Assembly: GCF_000969605.1 (NCBI RefSeq)
Contig: NZ_JZUE01000017.1
Location: forward strand, 81,386 to 145,385
Length of the DNA stretch: 64,000 bases
Origin: Aquincola tertiaricarbonis
GTDB taxonomy: Bacteria > Pseudomonadota > Gammaproteobacteria > Burkholderiales > Burkholderiaceae_C
Reading direction: 5' to 3'
Shown piece after piece: positions 1 through 8,373 of this stretch (position 1 is the stretch's first letter; each line of letters starts with the position of its first letter). The notes below the pieces were generated by a model. That model was not told the DNA's origin. It did not search any database and saw only the letters and a list, made by a program, of their open reading frames with translations. The translations under genes were made by a program, and so were the position numbers.

Positions 1-72
1 CAGGCGGCCGCGGCCTTCGTGTGGACCTACCTGTGCAGCCGCATTGCGCGCGAGGCGCGTGCGCGGGGCTAG
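1..72 (+). CDS. 3' end of an unidentified protein (partial)
   Basis: An open frame enters from the left edge and stops with TAG at 70-72, giving a 23-residue tail that ends in basic residues (SRIAREARARG). A hydrophobic stretch followed by a basic tail would fit the C-terminus of a membrane protein, but too little is visible to name a family. The stop overlaps the stop of the convergent Lrp-type gene, so the two genes are tail to tail with no room for a terminator between them. Confidence 0.45.
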   Translation, partial: QAAAAFVWTYLCSRIAREARARG

Positions 73-539
73 AGGCTGAGCGCGGTGGTGCGCTTGACGG
101 TGCGCAGCACCAGCATCGAGTTGCTGCGAGCCACGCCGGGCAGGTGCATCAGCACGTCGGCATGGAAGCGCTCCAGGTCCTCCGCGTCGCGGTAGGTGAA
201 GCGGATCAGGTAGTCGTTGCTGCCGGCCACGTAGTAGCAGTCGAGGATCTGCGGCTGGTCACGCACCGCGCGCTCGAAGGCCGCGATCACCGGCGCGGTC
301 AGCGTCTCCAGGTTCACGATGGTGAAGCTGGTGCCCGGCTGGCCCACCGCCTTGGGATTGAGCAGTGCCACGTAGCGGTCGATCACGCCCGCCTCCTCCA
401 GCTGCTTGACGCGGCGCAGGCAGGCCGAGGGCGACAGGTGCACCCGCTGCGCCAGCTCCAGGTTGGTGAGCCGGCCATCGGCCTGCAGCTCGGTGAGGAT
501 GCCGAGGTCGATCGCATCTAGTTGCACGGCGCTGGACAT
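69..539 (-). CDS. Lrp/AsnC-family transcriptional regulator
   Basis: A 156-residue protein of normal Lrp/AsnC length. It has an N-terminal winged HTH (about residues 25-53, with LELAQRVHLSPSACLRRV) and a C-terminal RAM ligand-binding domain (about 75-145, including YYVAGSNDYLIRF). Family members form octamers or tetramers of dimers and bind amino acids or related metabolites. The ATG at 539 was chosen because the family begins just before the segment LDAIDLGIL; an alternative ATG lies at 548. The gene is divergent from the polyamine operon starting at 705, across a 165-bp gap with phased repeats, so it is probably the local regulator of that operon. The effector is unknown; putrescine, GABA or beta-alanine are guesses from context. 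Confidence 0.88.
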   Translation of the reverse strand: MSSAVQLDAIDLGILTELQADGRLTNLELAQRVHLSPSACLRRVKQLEEAGVIDRYVALLNPKAVGQPGTSFTIVNLETLTAPVIAAFERAVRDQPQILDCYYVAGSNDYLIRFTYRDAEDLERFHADVLMHLPGVARSNSMLVLRTVKRTTALSL

Positions 540-567
540 GTTTCGCATCGGATGCTGTAGCGGGGCC

Positions 568-631
568 TTTGCGCCGCATCTTATTGCGCCGACAGCCGCA
601 CGACCCGGGATATTGCGCAAGCACATTGCGC
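568..631. promoter_or_regulatory. Four phased TTGCGC-type repeats, probable Lrp operator region
   Basis: Between the regulator and the aminotransferase, TTTGCGC occurs at 568-574 and ATTGCGC at 583-589, 612-618 and 625-631. The third copy is part of the palindrome TTGCGCAA (613-620). Spacings of 15, 29 and 13 bp suit the multi-dimer wrapping typical of Lrp proteins. That they bind this regulator is inferred from position. Confidence 0.45.
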
Positions 632-704
632 TGCGCTGCTCCTAGACTTTCGCGGCCGGGCGGAACACGCTGTCAGGTCTGCCCACCACTTTGGAAAGAG
701 CCGT

Positions 705-2015
705 ATGAGCACCACCGAACTCGACGCCTACTGGATGCCCTTCACCGCCAACCGGCAGTTCAAGAAGGCGCCGCGCCTGCTGGCCCAGGCCCAGGGCATG
801 TTCTACAAGACGCCGGAGGGCCGCGAGGTGCTGGACGGCGTGGCCGGCCTGTGGTGCGTGAACGCGGGCCATGCACGGCCGAAGATCGTCAAGGCCATCG
901 CCGACCAGGCGGCCGAGATGGACTTCGCGCCGCCGTTCCAGATGGCGCATCCCAAGGCCTTCGAGCTGGCCGAGCGGCTGGCCAGGCTGACGCCGGCGGG
1001 GCTGAACAAGGTCTTCTACACCAACTCGGGCTCCGAGTCGGTGGAGACCGCGCTGAAGATGGCGCTGGCCTACCACCGCGCGCGCGGCGAAGGCTCGCGC
1101 ACCCGGCTGATCGGCCGCGAGCGCGGCTACCACGGCGTGAACTTCGGCGGCATCTCGGTGGGCGGCATCGTGGCCAACCGCAAGATGTTCGGCCACCTGC
1201 TGGCGGGCGTGGACCACATCCGCCACACGCACGATCCGGCGCGCAACGCCTTCAGCGTGGGCCAGCCGGCCCATGGCGCCGAGCTGGCCGACGACCTGGA
1301 ACGGCTGGTCGCGCTGCACGACGCCTCCACCATCGCCGCGGTGATCGTGGAGCCGGTGGCGGGCTCCACCGGCGTGCTGATCCCGCCGCAGGGCTACCTG
1401 CAGCGGCTGCGCGAGATCTGCGACAAGCACGGCATCCTGCTGATCTTCGACGAGGTGATCACCGGTTTCGGCCGCACCGGCCAGCCCTTCGGCGCGCAGA
1501 CCTTCGGCGTGACGCCCGACCTGATGACGGTGGCCAAGGGCATCACCAACGGCTGCGTGCCGATGGGTGCGGTGTTCGCCAAGCAGCAGATCCACGACGT
1601 GTTCATGAACGGGCCCGAGCACCTGATCGAGTTCTTCCACGGCTACACCTACTCGGCCCATCCGCTGGCCTGCGCCGCCGCGCTGGCCACGCTGGACACC
1701 TATGCCGACGAAGGCCTGCTCACCCGCGCGGGCGAGATGCAGGGCTACTTCGCCGATGCGCTGCATGGCCTGAAGGGCCTGCCGCACGTGATCGACATCC
1801 GCAACATCGGGCTGGTGGGCGGCGTGGAGCTGGCGCCGCGGCCGGGCGAGCCGGGCAAGCGCGCCTTCGACGTCTTTCTCGACTGCTGGGAGCAGGGCCT
1901 GATGATCCGCACCACCGGCGACACCATCGCGCTGTCGCCGCCGCTGATCATCGAGCGCCAGCACATCGACCGCATCGTCGACACCCTGCGCACCGCGCTG
2001 CAGCGCGTGGCCTGA
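705..2015 (+). CDS. Class III omega-aminotransferase (beta-alanine/omega-amino acid:pyruvate type)
   Basis: A 436-residue PLP enzyme that aligns by eye with omega-amino acid:pyruvate aminotransferases. Visible are the LDGVAGLWCVNAGH N-terminal motif, the phosphate-binding NSGSESVETALK segment, the Asp of LIFDEVITGFGRTG and the PLP lysine in VAKGITNG (Lys278). The expected reaction moves an amino group from an omega-amino acid or amine to pyruvate. It is the first gene of the polyamine operon, preceded by a GGAAAGAG ribosome site, so a role downstream of putrescine (GABA or beta-alanine) is likely. A second class III aminotransferase occurs at 5699, so substrate division between the two is expected but cannot be read from sequence. 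Confidence 0.9.
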   Translation: MSTTELDAYWMPFTANRQFKKAPRLLAQAQGMFYKTPEGREVLDGVAGLWCVNAGHARPKIVKAIADQAAEMDFAPPFQMAHPKAFELAERLARLTPAGLNKVFYTNSGSESVETALKMALAYHRARGEGSRTRLIGRERGYHGVNFGGISVGGIVANRKMFGHLLAGVDHIRHTHDPARNAFSVGQPAHGAELADDLERLVALHDASTIAAVIVEPVAGSTGVLIPPQGYLQRLREICDKHGILLIFDEVITGFGRTGQPFGAQTFGVTPDLMTVAKGITNGCVPMGAVFAKQQIHDVFMNGPEHLIEFFHGYTYSAHPLACAAALATLDTYADEGLLTRAGEMQGYFADALHGLKGLPHVIDIRNIGLVGGVELAPRPGEPGKRAFDVFLDCWEQGLMIRTTGDTIALSPPLIIERQHIDRIVDTLRTALQRVA

Positions 2016-2040
2016 CGCTACCGAGAGCCCGCCGCGCCGC

Positions 2041-3348
2041 ATGCCCTTCCTCGAGGTCGACCGTGAACTGACGCGTCTGTCGTACTACGACGCCACCGCC
2101 CCGCGCGGGCCCGCCCATGCGCCGCTGCAGGGCGAGGTGCAGGCCGACGTGGCCATCGTCGGCGGCGGGCTGGCCGGGCTGTCGGCGGCCATCGAGCTGC
2201 GCCAGCGTGGCCTGGGCGTGGTGCTGCTGGAAGCGCAGCACATCGGCTTCGGCGCCAGCGGCCGCAACGGCGGCCAGGCCATCCACGGCCTGGCCTGCGA
2301 CCCGCCGACCATCGAGGCCGAACTGGGCCTGGACGAAGCCCGCCGCGTGTGGACGATGACGCTGCAGGCGATCGACCTGATCCGCCAGCGCTGCAGCCGC
2401 TTCGGCATCGATGCCGAATGGCACGACGGCTTCCTGGGCGTGGCGGTCAACGAGCGCAAGGCCCGCGCGCTGCGCGAAGGCGTGGACCACCTGGCGCGCC
2501 ACTACGGCTACGAGCAGCAGTGGATCGAGGCGCCCGAGCTGCCGCGCTGGATCGACAGCCCCCGCTACGTGGCCGCCGCCTACGACGCCCGTTCGGGCCA
2601 CCTGCATCCGCTGAAGTACACCCAGGGCCTGGCGCGTGCGGCCGCCGCGCTGGGCGCCACGCTGCATGAGGGCAGCGCCGTCACCGGCCTGCAGCAGCGC
2701 GGCGACGAGGTGCTGCTGACCACCGCGCAAGGCCGCGCGCGGGCGCGGCAGGTGCTGCTCGCAGGCAATGTGTACCTGCAGGAGTTCGCCCCGCAGCTGG
2801 CGCCGCAGCTGGGCCCGCGGGTGATGCCGGTCGGCACCTACATCGTGTGCTCCGAGGTGCTGGGCGCAGAGCGGGCCGCCGCACTGGTGCCGTGCGGCGC
2901 TGCCGTTTGCGACAACAACTTCGTGCTCGACTACTTCCGCCCCACGGCCGACCACCGCATGCTGTATGGCGGCCGCGCCAGCTACACCACGAAGACGCCT
3001 GCCGACCTGGCCGCCGGCATGCAGCGGCAGATGGCGGGCACCTTCCCGCAGTTGCGCGACGTGAAGGTGGAATACGCCTGGGGCGGCTTCGTCGACATCT
3101 CGATGAGCCGGGCGCCCGACTTCGGCCGGCTGGGCCGCAACGTGTACTACCTGCAGGGCTTCTCCGGCCATGGCCTCGCGCTCACCGGCCTGGCCGGGCA
3201 GGTGGTGGCCGAGGCGATGGCCGGTGACGCCGGCCGCTTCGACGTCTTCGCGCGGCTGAAGCACCGCCGCTTTCCGGGCGGGCGGCTGCTGCGCATGCCG
3301 GCGCTGGCCCTGGGCATGGCCTACTACCGGCTGCGCGACCTGCTGTGA
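2041..3348 (+). CDS. puuB: FAD-dependent gamma-glutamylputrescine oxidase-like (PuuB/OrdL family)
   Basis: A 435-residue DAO-family flavoenzyme. The dinucleotide-binding glycine motif GGGLAGLSAAIEL begins at residue 41, followed by the GASGRNGGQ flavin-contact segment common in PuuB/OrdL proteins and a C-terminal FSGHGLALTGLAGQ motif. PuuB oxidises gamma-glutamyl-putrescine to the aldehyde with release of ammonia and peroxide. The gene lies 25 bp after the aminotransferase and ahead of PuuD- and PuuA-like genes, which supports this substrate over others of the DAO family. The symbol is given by context; biochemical specificity is not proven. Confidence 0.82.
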   Translation: MPFLEVDRELTRLSYYDATAPRGPAHAPLQGEVQADVAIVGGGLAGLSAAIELRQRGLGVVLLEAQHIGFGASGRNGGQAIHGLACDPPTIEAELGLDEARRVWTMTLQAIDLIRQRCSRFGIDAEWHDGFLGVAVNERKARALREGVDHLARHYGYEQQWIEAPELPRWIDSPRYVAAAYDARSGHLHPLKYTQGLARAAAALGATLHEGSAVTGLQQRGDEVLLTTAQGRARARQVLLAGNVYLQEFAPQLAPQLGPRVMPVGTYIVCSEVLGAERAAALVPCGAAVCDNNFVLDYFRPTADHRMLYGGRASYTTKTPADLAAGMQRQMAGTFPQLRDVKVEYAWGGFVDISMSRAPDFGRLGRNVYYLQGFSGHGLALTGLAGQVVAEAMAGDAGRFDVFARLKHRRFPGGRLLRMPALALGMAYYRLRDLL

Positions 3349-3442
3349 TGCGCCACCCGCACGGTTGCATGAAGCGCCATCCGGCCAAGCCCGCATGCGG
3401 CTGCGGTGGCTTGTTGGCACACTTGCTGCATCGCCACTGCCC

Positions 3443-4231
3443 ATGAGCGTGCCTCTGACTGCTTCCAAGATCCCCGCCAAGCCCGTGGTGCTGGTGCCCG
3501 CCTGCAACCGCATGCTCGGCCACCATCCCTTCCACATCGCCGGCAAGAAGTACGTCGACGGTGTGCGCCTCGCCCAGTGCCAGCCGCTGATCGTGCCCAG
3601 TGCCGAGCCCGACGAGATCGAGGCCCTGCTGGACATCGCCGATGGCGTGCTGCTCACCGGCTCGCCTTCCAACGTGCATCCCCGCCACTTCGGCGAGGCG
3701 GTGCTCGACACCACCTTGCCCCTGGACGAACAGCGCGACGCCTGGACGCTGCTGCTCATCCCGCGCGTGCTGGCCCGCGGCATTCCGCTGCTGGCCATCT
3801 GCCGCGGCGCGCAGGAGGCCAACGTGGCCCTGGGCGGCACGTTGCACCAGGCGGTGCATGCCGTGCCGCCGCACCAGGACCACCGCGCCGACGACAGCCA
3901 GCCGGTGGAGGTGCAATACGGCCCTTCGCACGACGTGCTGGTCGAGCCCGGCAGCCTGCTGGACCGCATCACCGGCGAGCCGCGTTTCCGCGTCAATTCC
4001 GTCCATGGCCAGGCGGTGAACCGGCTGGCCCCCGGCCTGCGCGTGCAGGCCCGCGCCCCCGACGGCCTGGTGGAAGCCTTCAGCGCCGATGCGCCCGGCT
4101 TCAACCTCTGCGTGCAATGGCACCCCGAGTGGCAGGCCGCCAGCAATCCCATCTCGCGACAGTTGTTCGGCGCGTTCGGCGAGGCCTGCGCGGCCTACCG
4201 CGACCGCCATCGCCCACCTCCATCCGCCTGA
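3443..4231 (+). CDS. puuD: Gamma-glutamyl-gamma-aminobutyrate hydrolase (class I GATase fold)
   Basis: A 262-residue class I glutamine amidotransferase-like hydrolase. The nucleophile is Cys120 in LLAICRGAQEAN and the His/Glu pair is in CVQWHPEW near the C-terminus. PuuD cleaves gamma-glutamyl-GABA to glutamate and GABA, the last step of the Puu route. In-frame ATGs also occur at 3365 and 3395. The one at 3443 is preferred because the extra N-terminal residues do not resemble the family, and known PuuD proteins start shortly before the conserved VVLVPACNR-like strand. No strong ribosome site precedes it. Confidence 0.85.
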   Translation: MSVPLTASKIPAKPVVLVPACNRMLGHHPFHIAGKKYVDGVRLAQCQPLIVPSAEPDEIEALLDIADGVLLTGSPSNVHPRHFGEAVLDTTLPLDEQRDAWTLLLIPRVLARGIPLLAICRGAQEANVALGGTLHQAVHAVPPHQDHRADDSQPVEVQYGPSHDVLVEPGSLLDRITGEPRFRVNSVHGQAVNRLAPGLRVQARAPDGLVEAFSADAPGFNLCVQWHPEWQAASNPISRQLFGAFGEACAAYRDRHRPPPSA

Positions 4232-4319
4232 TAGTGCGGAGCGCCTCCGCGCCCCGTGCAGTGCCCAGGGCCTTTGTGCCGCCGCCCGCAAGGCGGCACG
4301 CCAGACGAACAGGTGCCCC

Positions 4320-5687
4320 ATGGTGGTCAGAGACAACTACACCTTCAGCGAGCTCGAACAGTGGCTCAACAAGAACCGCGTGACGGAGATCGAGTGCCTG
4401 GTGCCCGACCTCACCGGCGTGGCGCGCGGCAAGATCCTGCCGCGCGAGAAGTTCACCGAGGACCGCGGCATGCGGCTGCCCGAGGCCGTGGTGGCCATGG
4501 GCGTGACCGGTGAGTTCCCGGAAGAAGGCCCCTATTACGACGTGATCAACCCCACCGACCGCGACATGCACCTGCGGCCGGACCCCACCACCGTGCGCAT
4601 CGTGCCCTGGGCCACCGATCCCACGGCCCAGGTGATCCACGACTGCTTCGACCGCGAGGGCACGCTGGTGCCCTTCGCGCCGCGCTCGGTGCTGCGCCGG
4701 GTGTGCGACCTGTTTGCCATCGAGGGCTGGGAGCCGGTGGTCGCGCCCGAGCTGGAGTTCTACCTGGTCGACCGCAACACCGACCCCGACGTGCCGTTGA
4801 AGGCACCCATCGGCCGCAGCGGCCGCGCCGAGACCTCGCGCCAGGCCTATTCCATCGACGCGGTCAACGAGTTCGATCCGCTGTTCGAGGACGTGTACGC
4901 GTACTGCGAGAAGATGGAGCTGAACGTCGACACGCTGATCCACGAGGTGGGCGCCGGGCAGATGGAGATCAACTTCTTCCATGCCCACCCGCTGGGGCTG
5001 GCCGATGAGGTGTTCTTCTTCAAGCGCACGGTGCGCGAGGCGGCGATGCGCCACGGCATGTTCGCCACCTTCATGGCCAAGCCGATCGCCGGCGAGCCCG
5101 GCAGCGCGATGCACGTGCACCAGAGCATCGTCAGCCAGGCCACCGGACGCAACCTGTTCAGCAACGAGGACGGCACGCCCAGCCGCGAGTTCCACTGGTA
5201 CATCGGTGGGCTGCAGAAGTACATCCCGGCGGCGATGGCGCTGTTTGCGCCGTACGTGAACAGCTACCGCCGGCTGGTGCGCAGCAATGCGGCGCCGATC
5301 AACATCCAGTGGGGCACCGACAACCGCACCGTGGGCATCCGCAGCCCGGTGGCGGTGCCGGCCGCGCGGCGGGTGGAAAACCGCGTGATCGGCGCCGACG
5401 CCAATCCCTACGTGGCGCTGGCGGCCACGCTGGCCTGCGGCTACCTGGGCATCAAGAACAAGATCGAGCCGACGCCGGAGTGCAAGGGCGACGCCTACCT
5501 GGGCGAGTTCTCGCTGCCGCGCAGCCTGGGCGAGGCGCTGCACCTTCTGCGCGCCGAGAAGGACCTGGCCGAGGTGTTGGGCGAGGCCTTCGTCACCGTC
5601 TACACCGAGGTGAAGGAGATCGAGCACGCCGAGTTCATGAAGGTGATCTCGCCGTGGGAGCGTGAACACCTCCTGCTTCACGTTTGA
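4320..5687 (+). CDS. puuA: Gamma-glutamylputrescine synthetase (glutamine synthetase family)
   Basis: A 455-residue glutamine synthetase-fold ligase. The N-terminal beta-grasp part contains VPDLTGVARGKILP, and the catalytic domain contains ELEFYL, GAGQMEINFFHAHPL and the GSAMHVHQS metal/ATP loop. PuuA joins glutamate to putrescine with ATP, committing putrescine to catabolism. The frame stays open far upstream, but the protein homology begins at ATG 4320 (MVVRDNYTFSEL). The 88-bp gap to the previous gene shows no hairpin with a T-run. Position beside the oxidase, hydrolase and Pot transporter favours putrescine over other amines handled by this family. Confidence 0.87.
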   Translation: MVVRDNYTFSELEQWLNKNRVTEIECLVPDLTGVARGKILPREKFTEDRGMRLPEAVVAMGVTGEFPEEGPYYDVINPTDRDMHLRPDPTTVRIVPWATDPTAQVIHDCFDREGTLVPFAPRSVLRRVCDLFAIEGWEPVVAPELEFYLVDRNTDPDVPLKAPIGRSGRAETSRQAYSIDAVNEFDPLFEDVYAYCEKMELNVDTLIHEVGAGQMEINFFHAHPLGLADEVFFFKRTVREAAMRHGMFATFMAKPIAGEPGSAMHVHQSIVSQATGRNLFSNEDGTPSREFHWYIGGLQKYIPAAMALFAPYVNSYRRLVRSNAAPINIQWGTDNRTVGIRSPVAVPAARRVENRVIGADANPYVALAATLACGYLGIKNKIEPTPECKGDAYLGEFSLPRSLGEALHLLRAEKDLAEVLGEAFVTVYTEVKEIEHAEFMKVISPWEREHLLLHV

Positions 5688-5698
5688 GCGAGCACGCC

Positions 5699-7099
5699 AT
5701 GACCACCATGAACACCCGCACCACCCAGCAATGGCAGGCCGCCGACGCGGCGCACTTCCTGCACCCGTTTACCGACTTCCAGGCGCTGGCGAAGAAGGGC
5801 TCGCGCATCATCACCAGGGCCGACAACATCTACCTCACCGACAGCGACGGCCACCGCATCCTGGATGCGATGAGCGGGCTGTGGTGCGTCAACGTGGGCT
5901 ACGGCCAGCAGGCGCTGATCGACGCGGCCACGCGGCAGATGACGCAGCTGCCCTTCTACAACGCCTTCTTCCAGACCGCCACGCCGCCGGCCATCGAGCT
6001 GGCCGAGCTGCTGGCCGAGGTGAGCCCGCCGGGCTTCAGCCGGGTGTTCTACAGCGGCTCCGGCTCCGAAGGCAACGACACCATCGTGCGCATGGTGCGC
6101 CGCTACTGGGACGTGCTGGGCCAGCCGCAGCGCAGCGTCATCCTGAGCCGCCACAACGCCTACCACGGCTCCACCATGGCCGGCGCCTCGCTGGGCGGCA
6201 TGAGCGGCATGCATGCCCAGGGCGGCCTGCCGATCCCGGGCATCCAGCACATCGAGCAGCCCTACTGGTTCGAGCATGGCGGCAGCATGAGCCGCGAGGA
6301 ATTCGGCCGCGTGGCCGCCGGCTGGCTCGAGCAGAAGATCCTGGCCGTGGGCCCCGACAAGGTGGCCGCCTTCATCGGCGAGCCGGTGCAGGGCGCGGGC
6401 GGCGTCATCGTGCCGCCCGAGACCTACTGGCCCGAGATCCAGCGCATCTGCGACCAGTACGGCGTGCTGCTGGTCAGCGACGAGGTGATCTGCGGCTTCG
6501 GCCGCACCGGCCACTGGTTCGGCTGCCAGCGCTTCGGCGCCCGCCCCGACCTGATCACCTTCGCCAAGGGCGTGACCTCGGGCTACATACCGCTAGGTGG
6601 CGTAATGGTGGGCGACCGGGTGGCCCAGGTGCTGATCGAGCAGGGCGGCGAGTTCGAGCACGGCTACACCTATTCCGGCCATCCGGTGGCCTGCGCGGTC
6701 GCCATTGCCAACATCCGCCTCATCCAGCAGCTGGGCCTGGTGCAGCAGGTGCACGACGACACCGGCCCCTACCTGGCCGCGCTGTACCAGAAGCTGGCCG
6801 ACCACCCGCTGGTGGTGGAGACGCAGACCTGCGGCCTGATGGCCGCGCTGCAGCTCGGCCGGCGCGACGGCCGGGGCACCGGCACCCGCGGCCAGCGCTT
6901 CGACGAGGCGCTGTCGGTGGGCATGGTGTGCCGCGGCCACTGCTTCGCCAACGGGCTGATCATGCGCGCGGTGGGCGACCGCATGATCATCGCGCCGCCG
7001 CTGGTGATCACCCGGGCGCAGATCGACGAGATGGCGGTGCTGATCCGCCGCTGCCTGGACCTGACGCTGGAGGACTGCCACCGCAACCGGTGGCTGTGA
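5699..7099 (+). CDS. spuC: Putrescine/polyamine:pyruvate aminotransferase (SpuC-like, class III)
   Basis: A class III aminotransferase of about 466 residues. Diagnostic segments are LDAMSGLWCVNVGYG, FYSGSGSEGNDT, SRHNAYHGSTMAG, LLVSDEVICGFGRTG and the PLP lysine in FAKGVTSG (Lys290). It resembles SpuC-type enzymes that transaminate putrescine or spermidine with pyruvate. The start at 5699 lies 12 bp after the puuA stop. A TTG at 5684 overlapping that stop is possible but less likely, as it lacks a ribosome site. With PuuA/B/C/D nearby, the operon encodes both a direct-transamination and a gamma-glutamylation route for putrescine. Confidence 0.87.
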   Translation: MTTMNTRTTQQWQAADAAHFLHPFTDFQALAKKGSRIITRADNIYLTDSDGHRILDAMSGLWCVNVGYGQQALIDAATRQMTQLPFYNAFFQTATPPAIELAELLAEVSPPGFSRVFYSGSGSEGNDTIVRMVRRYWDVLGQPQRSVILSRHNAYHGSTMAGASLGGMSGMHAQGGLPIPGIQHIEQPYWFEHGGSMSREEFGRVAAGWLEQKILAVGPDKVAAFIGEPVQGAGGVIVPPETYWPEIQRICDQYGVLLVSDEVICGFGRTGHWFGCQRFGARPDLITFAKGVTSGYIPLGGVMVGDRVAQVLIEQGGEFEHGYTYSGHPVACAVAIANIRLIQQLGLVQQVHDDTGPYLAALYQKLADHPLVVETQTCGLMAALQLGRRDGRGTGTRGQRFDEALSVGMVCRGHCFANGLIMRAVGDRMIIAPPLVITRAQIDEMAVLIRRCLDLTLEDCHRNRWL

Positions 7100-7152
7100 G
7101 CCGGGGCTCTAAACTGGCGCCACCCATTCCCCGATCCAGGAGCCCTGCCGCC

Positions 7153-8259
7153 ATGAAGTCCGTGTTTCGTCGAAGCCTGAGCGCCCTTGCGCTGTCCCTG
7201 ATCGCGGCCGCGGCCGGCGCCCAGGAGAAGGTGGTCAACGTCTACAACTGGGCCGACTACATCGCCGAGGACACGATCCGGAATTTCGAGAAGGAAACCG
7301 GCATCAAGGTCCGCTACGACAACTTCGACAGCAACGAGGCGCTGCATGCCAAGCTGGTGGCCGGCCGCTCGGGTTACGACGTGGTGGTGCCCGGCTCGCA
7401 CTTCGCCAAGCTGCAGATCCAGGCCGGCCTGCTGATGAAGCTGGACAAGAGCAAGCTGCCCAACCTGAAGAACCTGGATCCCGCCATCCAGGCGCAGCTG
7501 GCCAAGGTGGACCCCGGCAACGAGCACCTGGTCGACTGGCTGTGGGGCTACACCACCGTGGGCATCAATGCCGACAAGGTCAAGGCCGCGCTGGGCAGCA
7601 TGCCGATGCCCGACAACGCCTGGGACCTGGTGTTCAAGCCCGAGTACGCGAGCAAGCTCAAGGCCTGCGGCATCACCTTCCTCGACTCGGCCTCCGAAGT
7701 GCTGCCCATCGCGCTGAAGTACATCGGCAAGGATCCGTACAGCAACGCCGCGGCCGACTACACCGCCGCCGGCGACATGCTGAAGAAGGTGCGGCCCTTC
7801 GTCACCCGCTTCGCCGGATCCGGTTCCGACTACATCGACCAGATGGCGCGCGGCAACATCTGCGCGGTGGTGGGCTGGTCGGGCGACATCATGATCGCCA
7901 AGAACAAGAGCGCGCAGGCCAAGAAGCCGCAGAACCTGCAGGTGCTGCTGCCCAAGACCGGCGGCCTGCTGTTCTTCGACACCATGGCCATCCCCAAGGA
8001 CGCGCCCAACGCCGACAACGCGCACGCCTTCATCAACTACATCATGAAGCCCGAGGTGCATGCGTCGCTGACCAACGCGGTGTTCTATGCCAACCCGAAC
8101 AAGGCCTCGCTGCCCTTCGTCAAGCCCGAGATCGCCAAGGACAAGGCGGTGTTCGTGGACGAGGCCGGGCTGGCGTCGATGATCCCGCCGGGCTCGCCCG
8201 ACCAGGCCACGCGGCGGCTGATCACCCGCACCTTCACCAGCTTCAAGGCCAACCGCTGA
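7153..8259 (+). CDS. potF: Periplasmic putrescine-binding protein PotF-like, copy 1
   Basis: A 368-residue extracytoplasmic solute-binding protein with a signal peptide ending near AAAAGA (about residue 22). The mature start VNVYNWADYIAEDTI matches PotF, and FDSNEALHAKLVAG, ITFLDSASEV, VGWSGDI and LLFFDTMAIP correspond to PotF ligand-pocket segments. It delivers polyamine to PotGHI. The segment VVPGSHF differs from PotF VVPSAS-type sequences, which may change specificity. A TAAACT hexamer about 40 bp upstream could be an internal promoter. A close paralogue follows at 8374, so this is a tandem duplication. Confidence 0.9.
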   Translation: MKSVFRRSLSALALSLIAAAAGAQEKVVNVYNWADYIAEDTIRNFEKETGIKVRYDNFDSNEALHAKLVAGRSGYDVVVPGSHFAKLQIQAGLLMKLDKSKLPNLKNLDPAIQAQLAKVDPGNEHLVDWLWGYTTVGINADKVKAALGSMPMPDNAWDLVFKPEYASKLKACGITFLDSASEVLPIALKYIGKDPYSNAAADYTAAGDMLKKVRPFVTRFAGSGSDYIDQMARGNICAVVGWSGDIMIAKNKSAQAKKPQNLQVLLPKTGGLLFFDTMAIPKDAPNADNAHAFINYIMKPEVHASLTNAVFYANPNKASLPFVKPEIAKDKAVFVDEAGLASMIPPGSPDQATRRLITRTFTSFKANR

Positions 8260-8314
8260 TGCAGGCCGGGGCCGCCACGCCCGGGCCACGGCCCGCGCGG
8301 CGGCCCGCATCTTG

Positions 8315-8339
8315 CTGATCCCGCAGGCCGATCAGAATC
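8315..8339 (+). promoter_or_regulatory. Inverted repeat with -10-like hexamer before the second potF
   Basis: In the 114-bp gap between the two binding-protein genes, CTGATC (8315-8320) and GATCAG (8330-8335) form a 6-bp inverted repeat with a 9-bp spacer. CAGAAT (8334-8339) overlaps its right arm and resembles a sigma-70 -10 box. This may let the second copy be expressed separately. No convincing -35 box is visible. Confidence 0.25.
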
Positions 8340-8373
8340 CCCTGCCCTCCCAGCATCACCCGGAGACTGCCTG

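Noticed and set aside
1948..4152. Very long minus-strand open frame (734 codons) antisense to the puuB/puuD genes, and similar ones at 642-2042, 8692-10758, 11263-12840 and 33776-36319
   Set aside because: They mirror strongly supported genes, are His/Arg/Gly/Gln-rich and match no family. Long antisense frames are expected at this GC content.
5662..7152. Apparent fusion of an upstream frame to the first PotF-like protein
   Set aside because: PotF begins with a signal peptide at ATG 7153; the upstream frame is out-of-frame translation of the SpuC-like gene.
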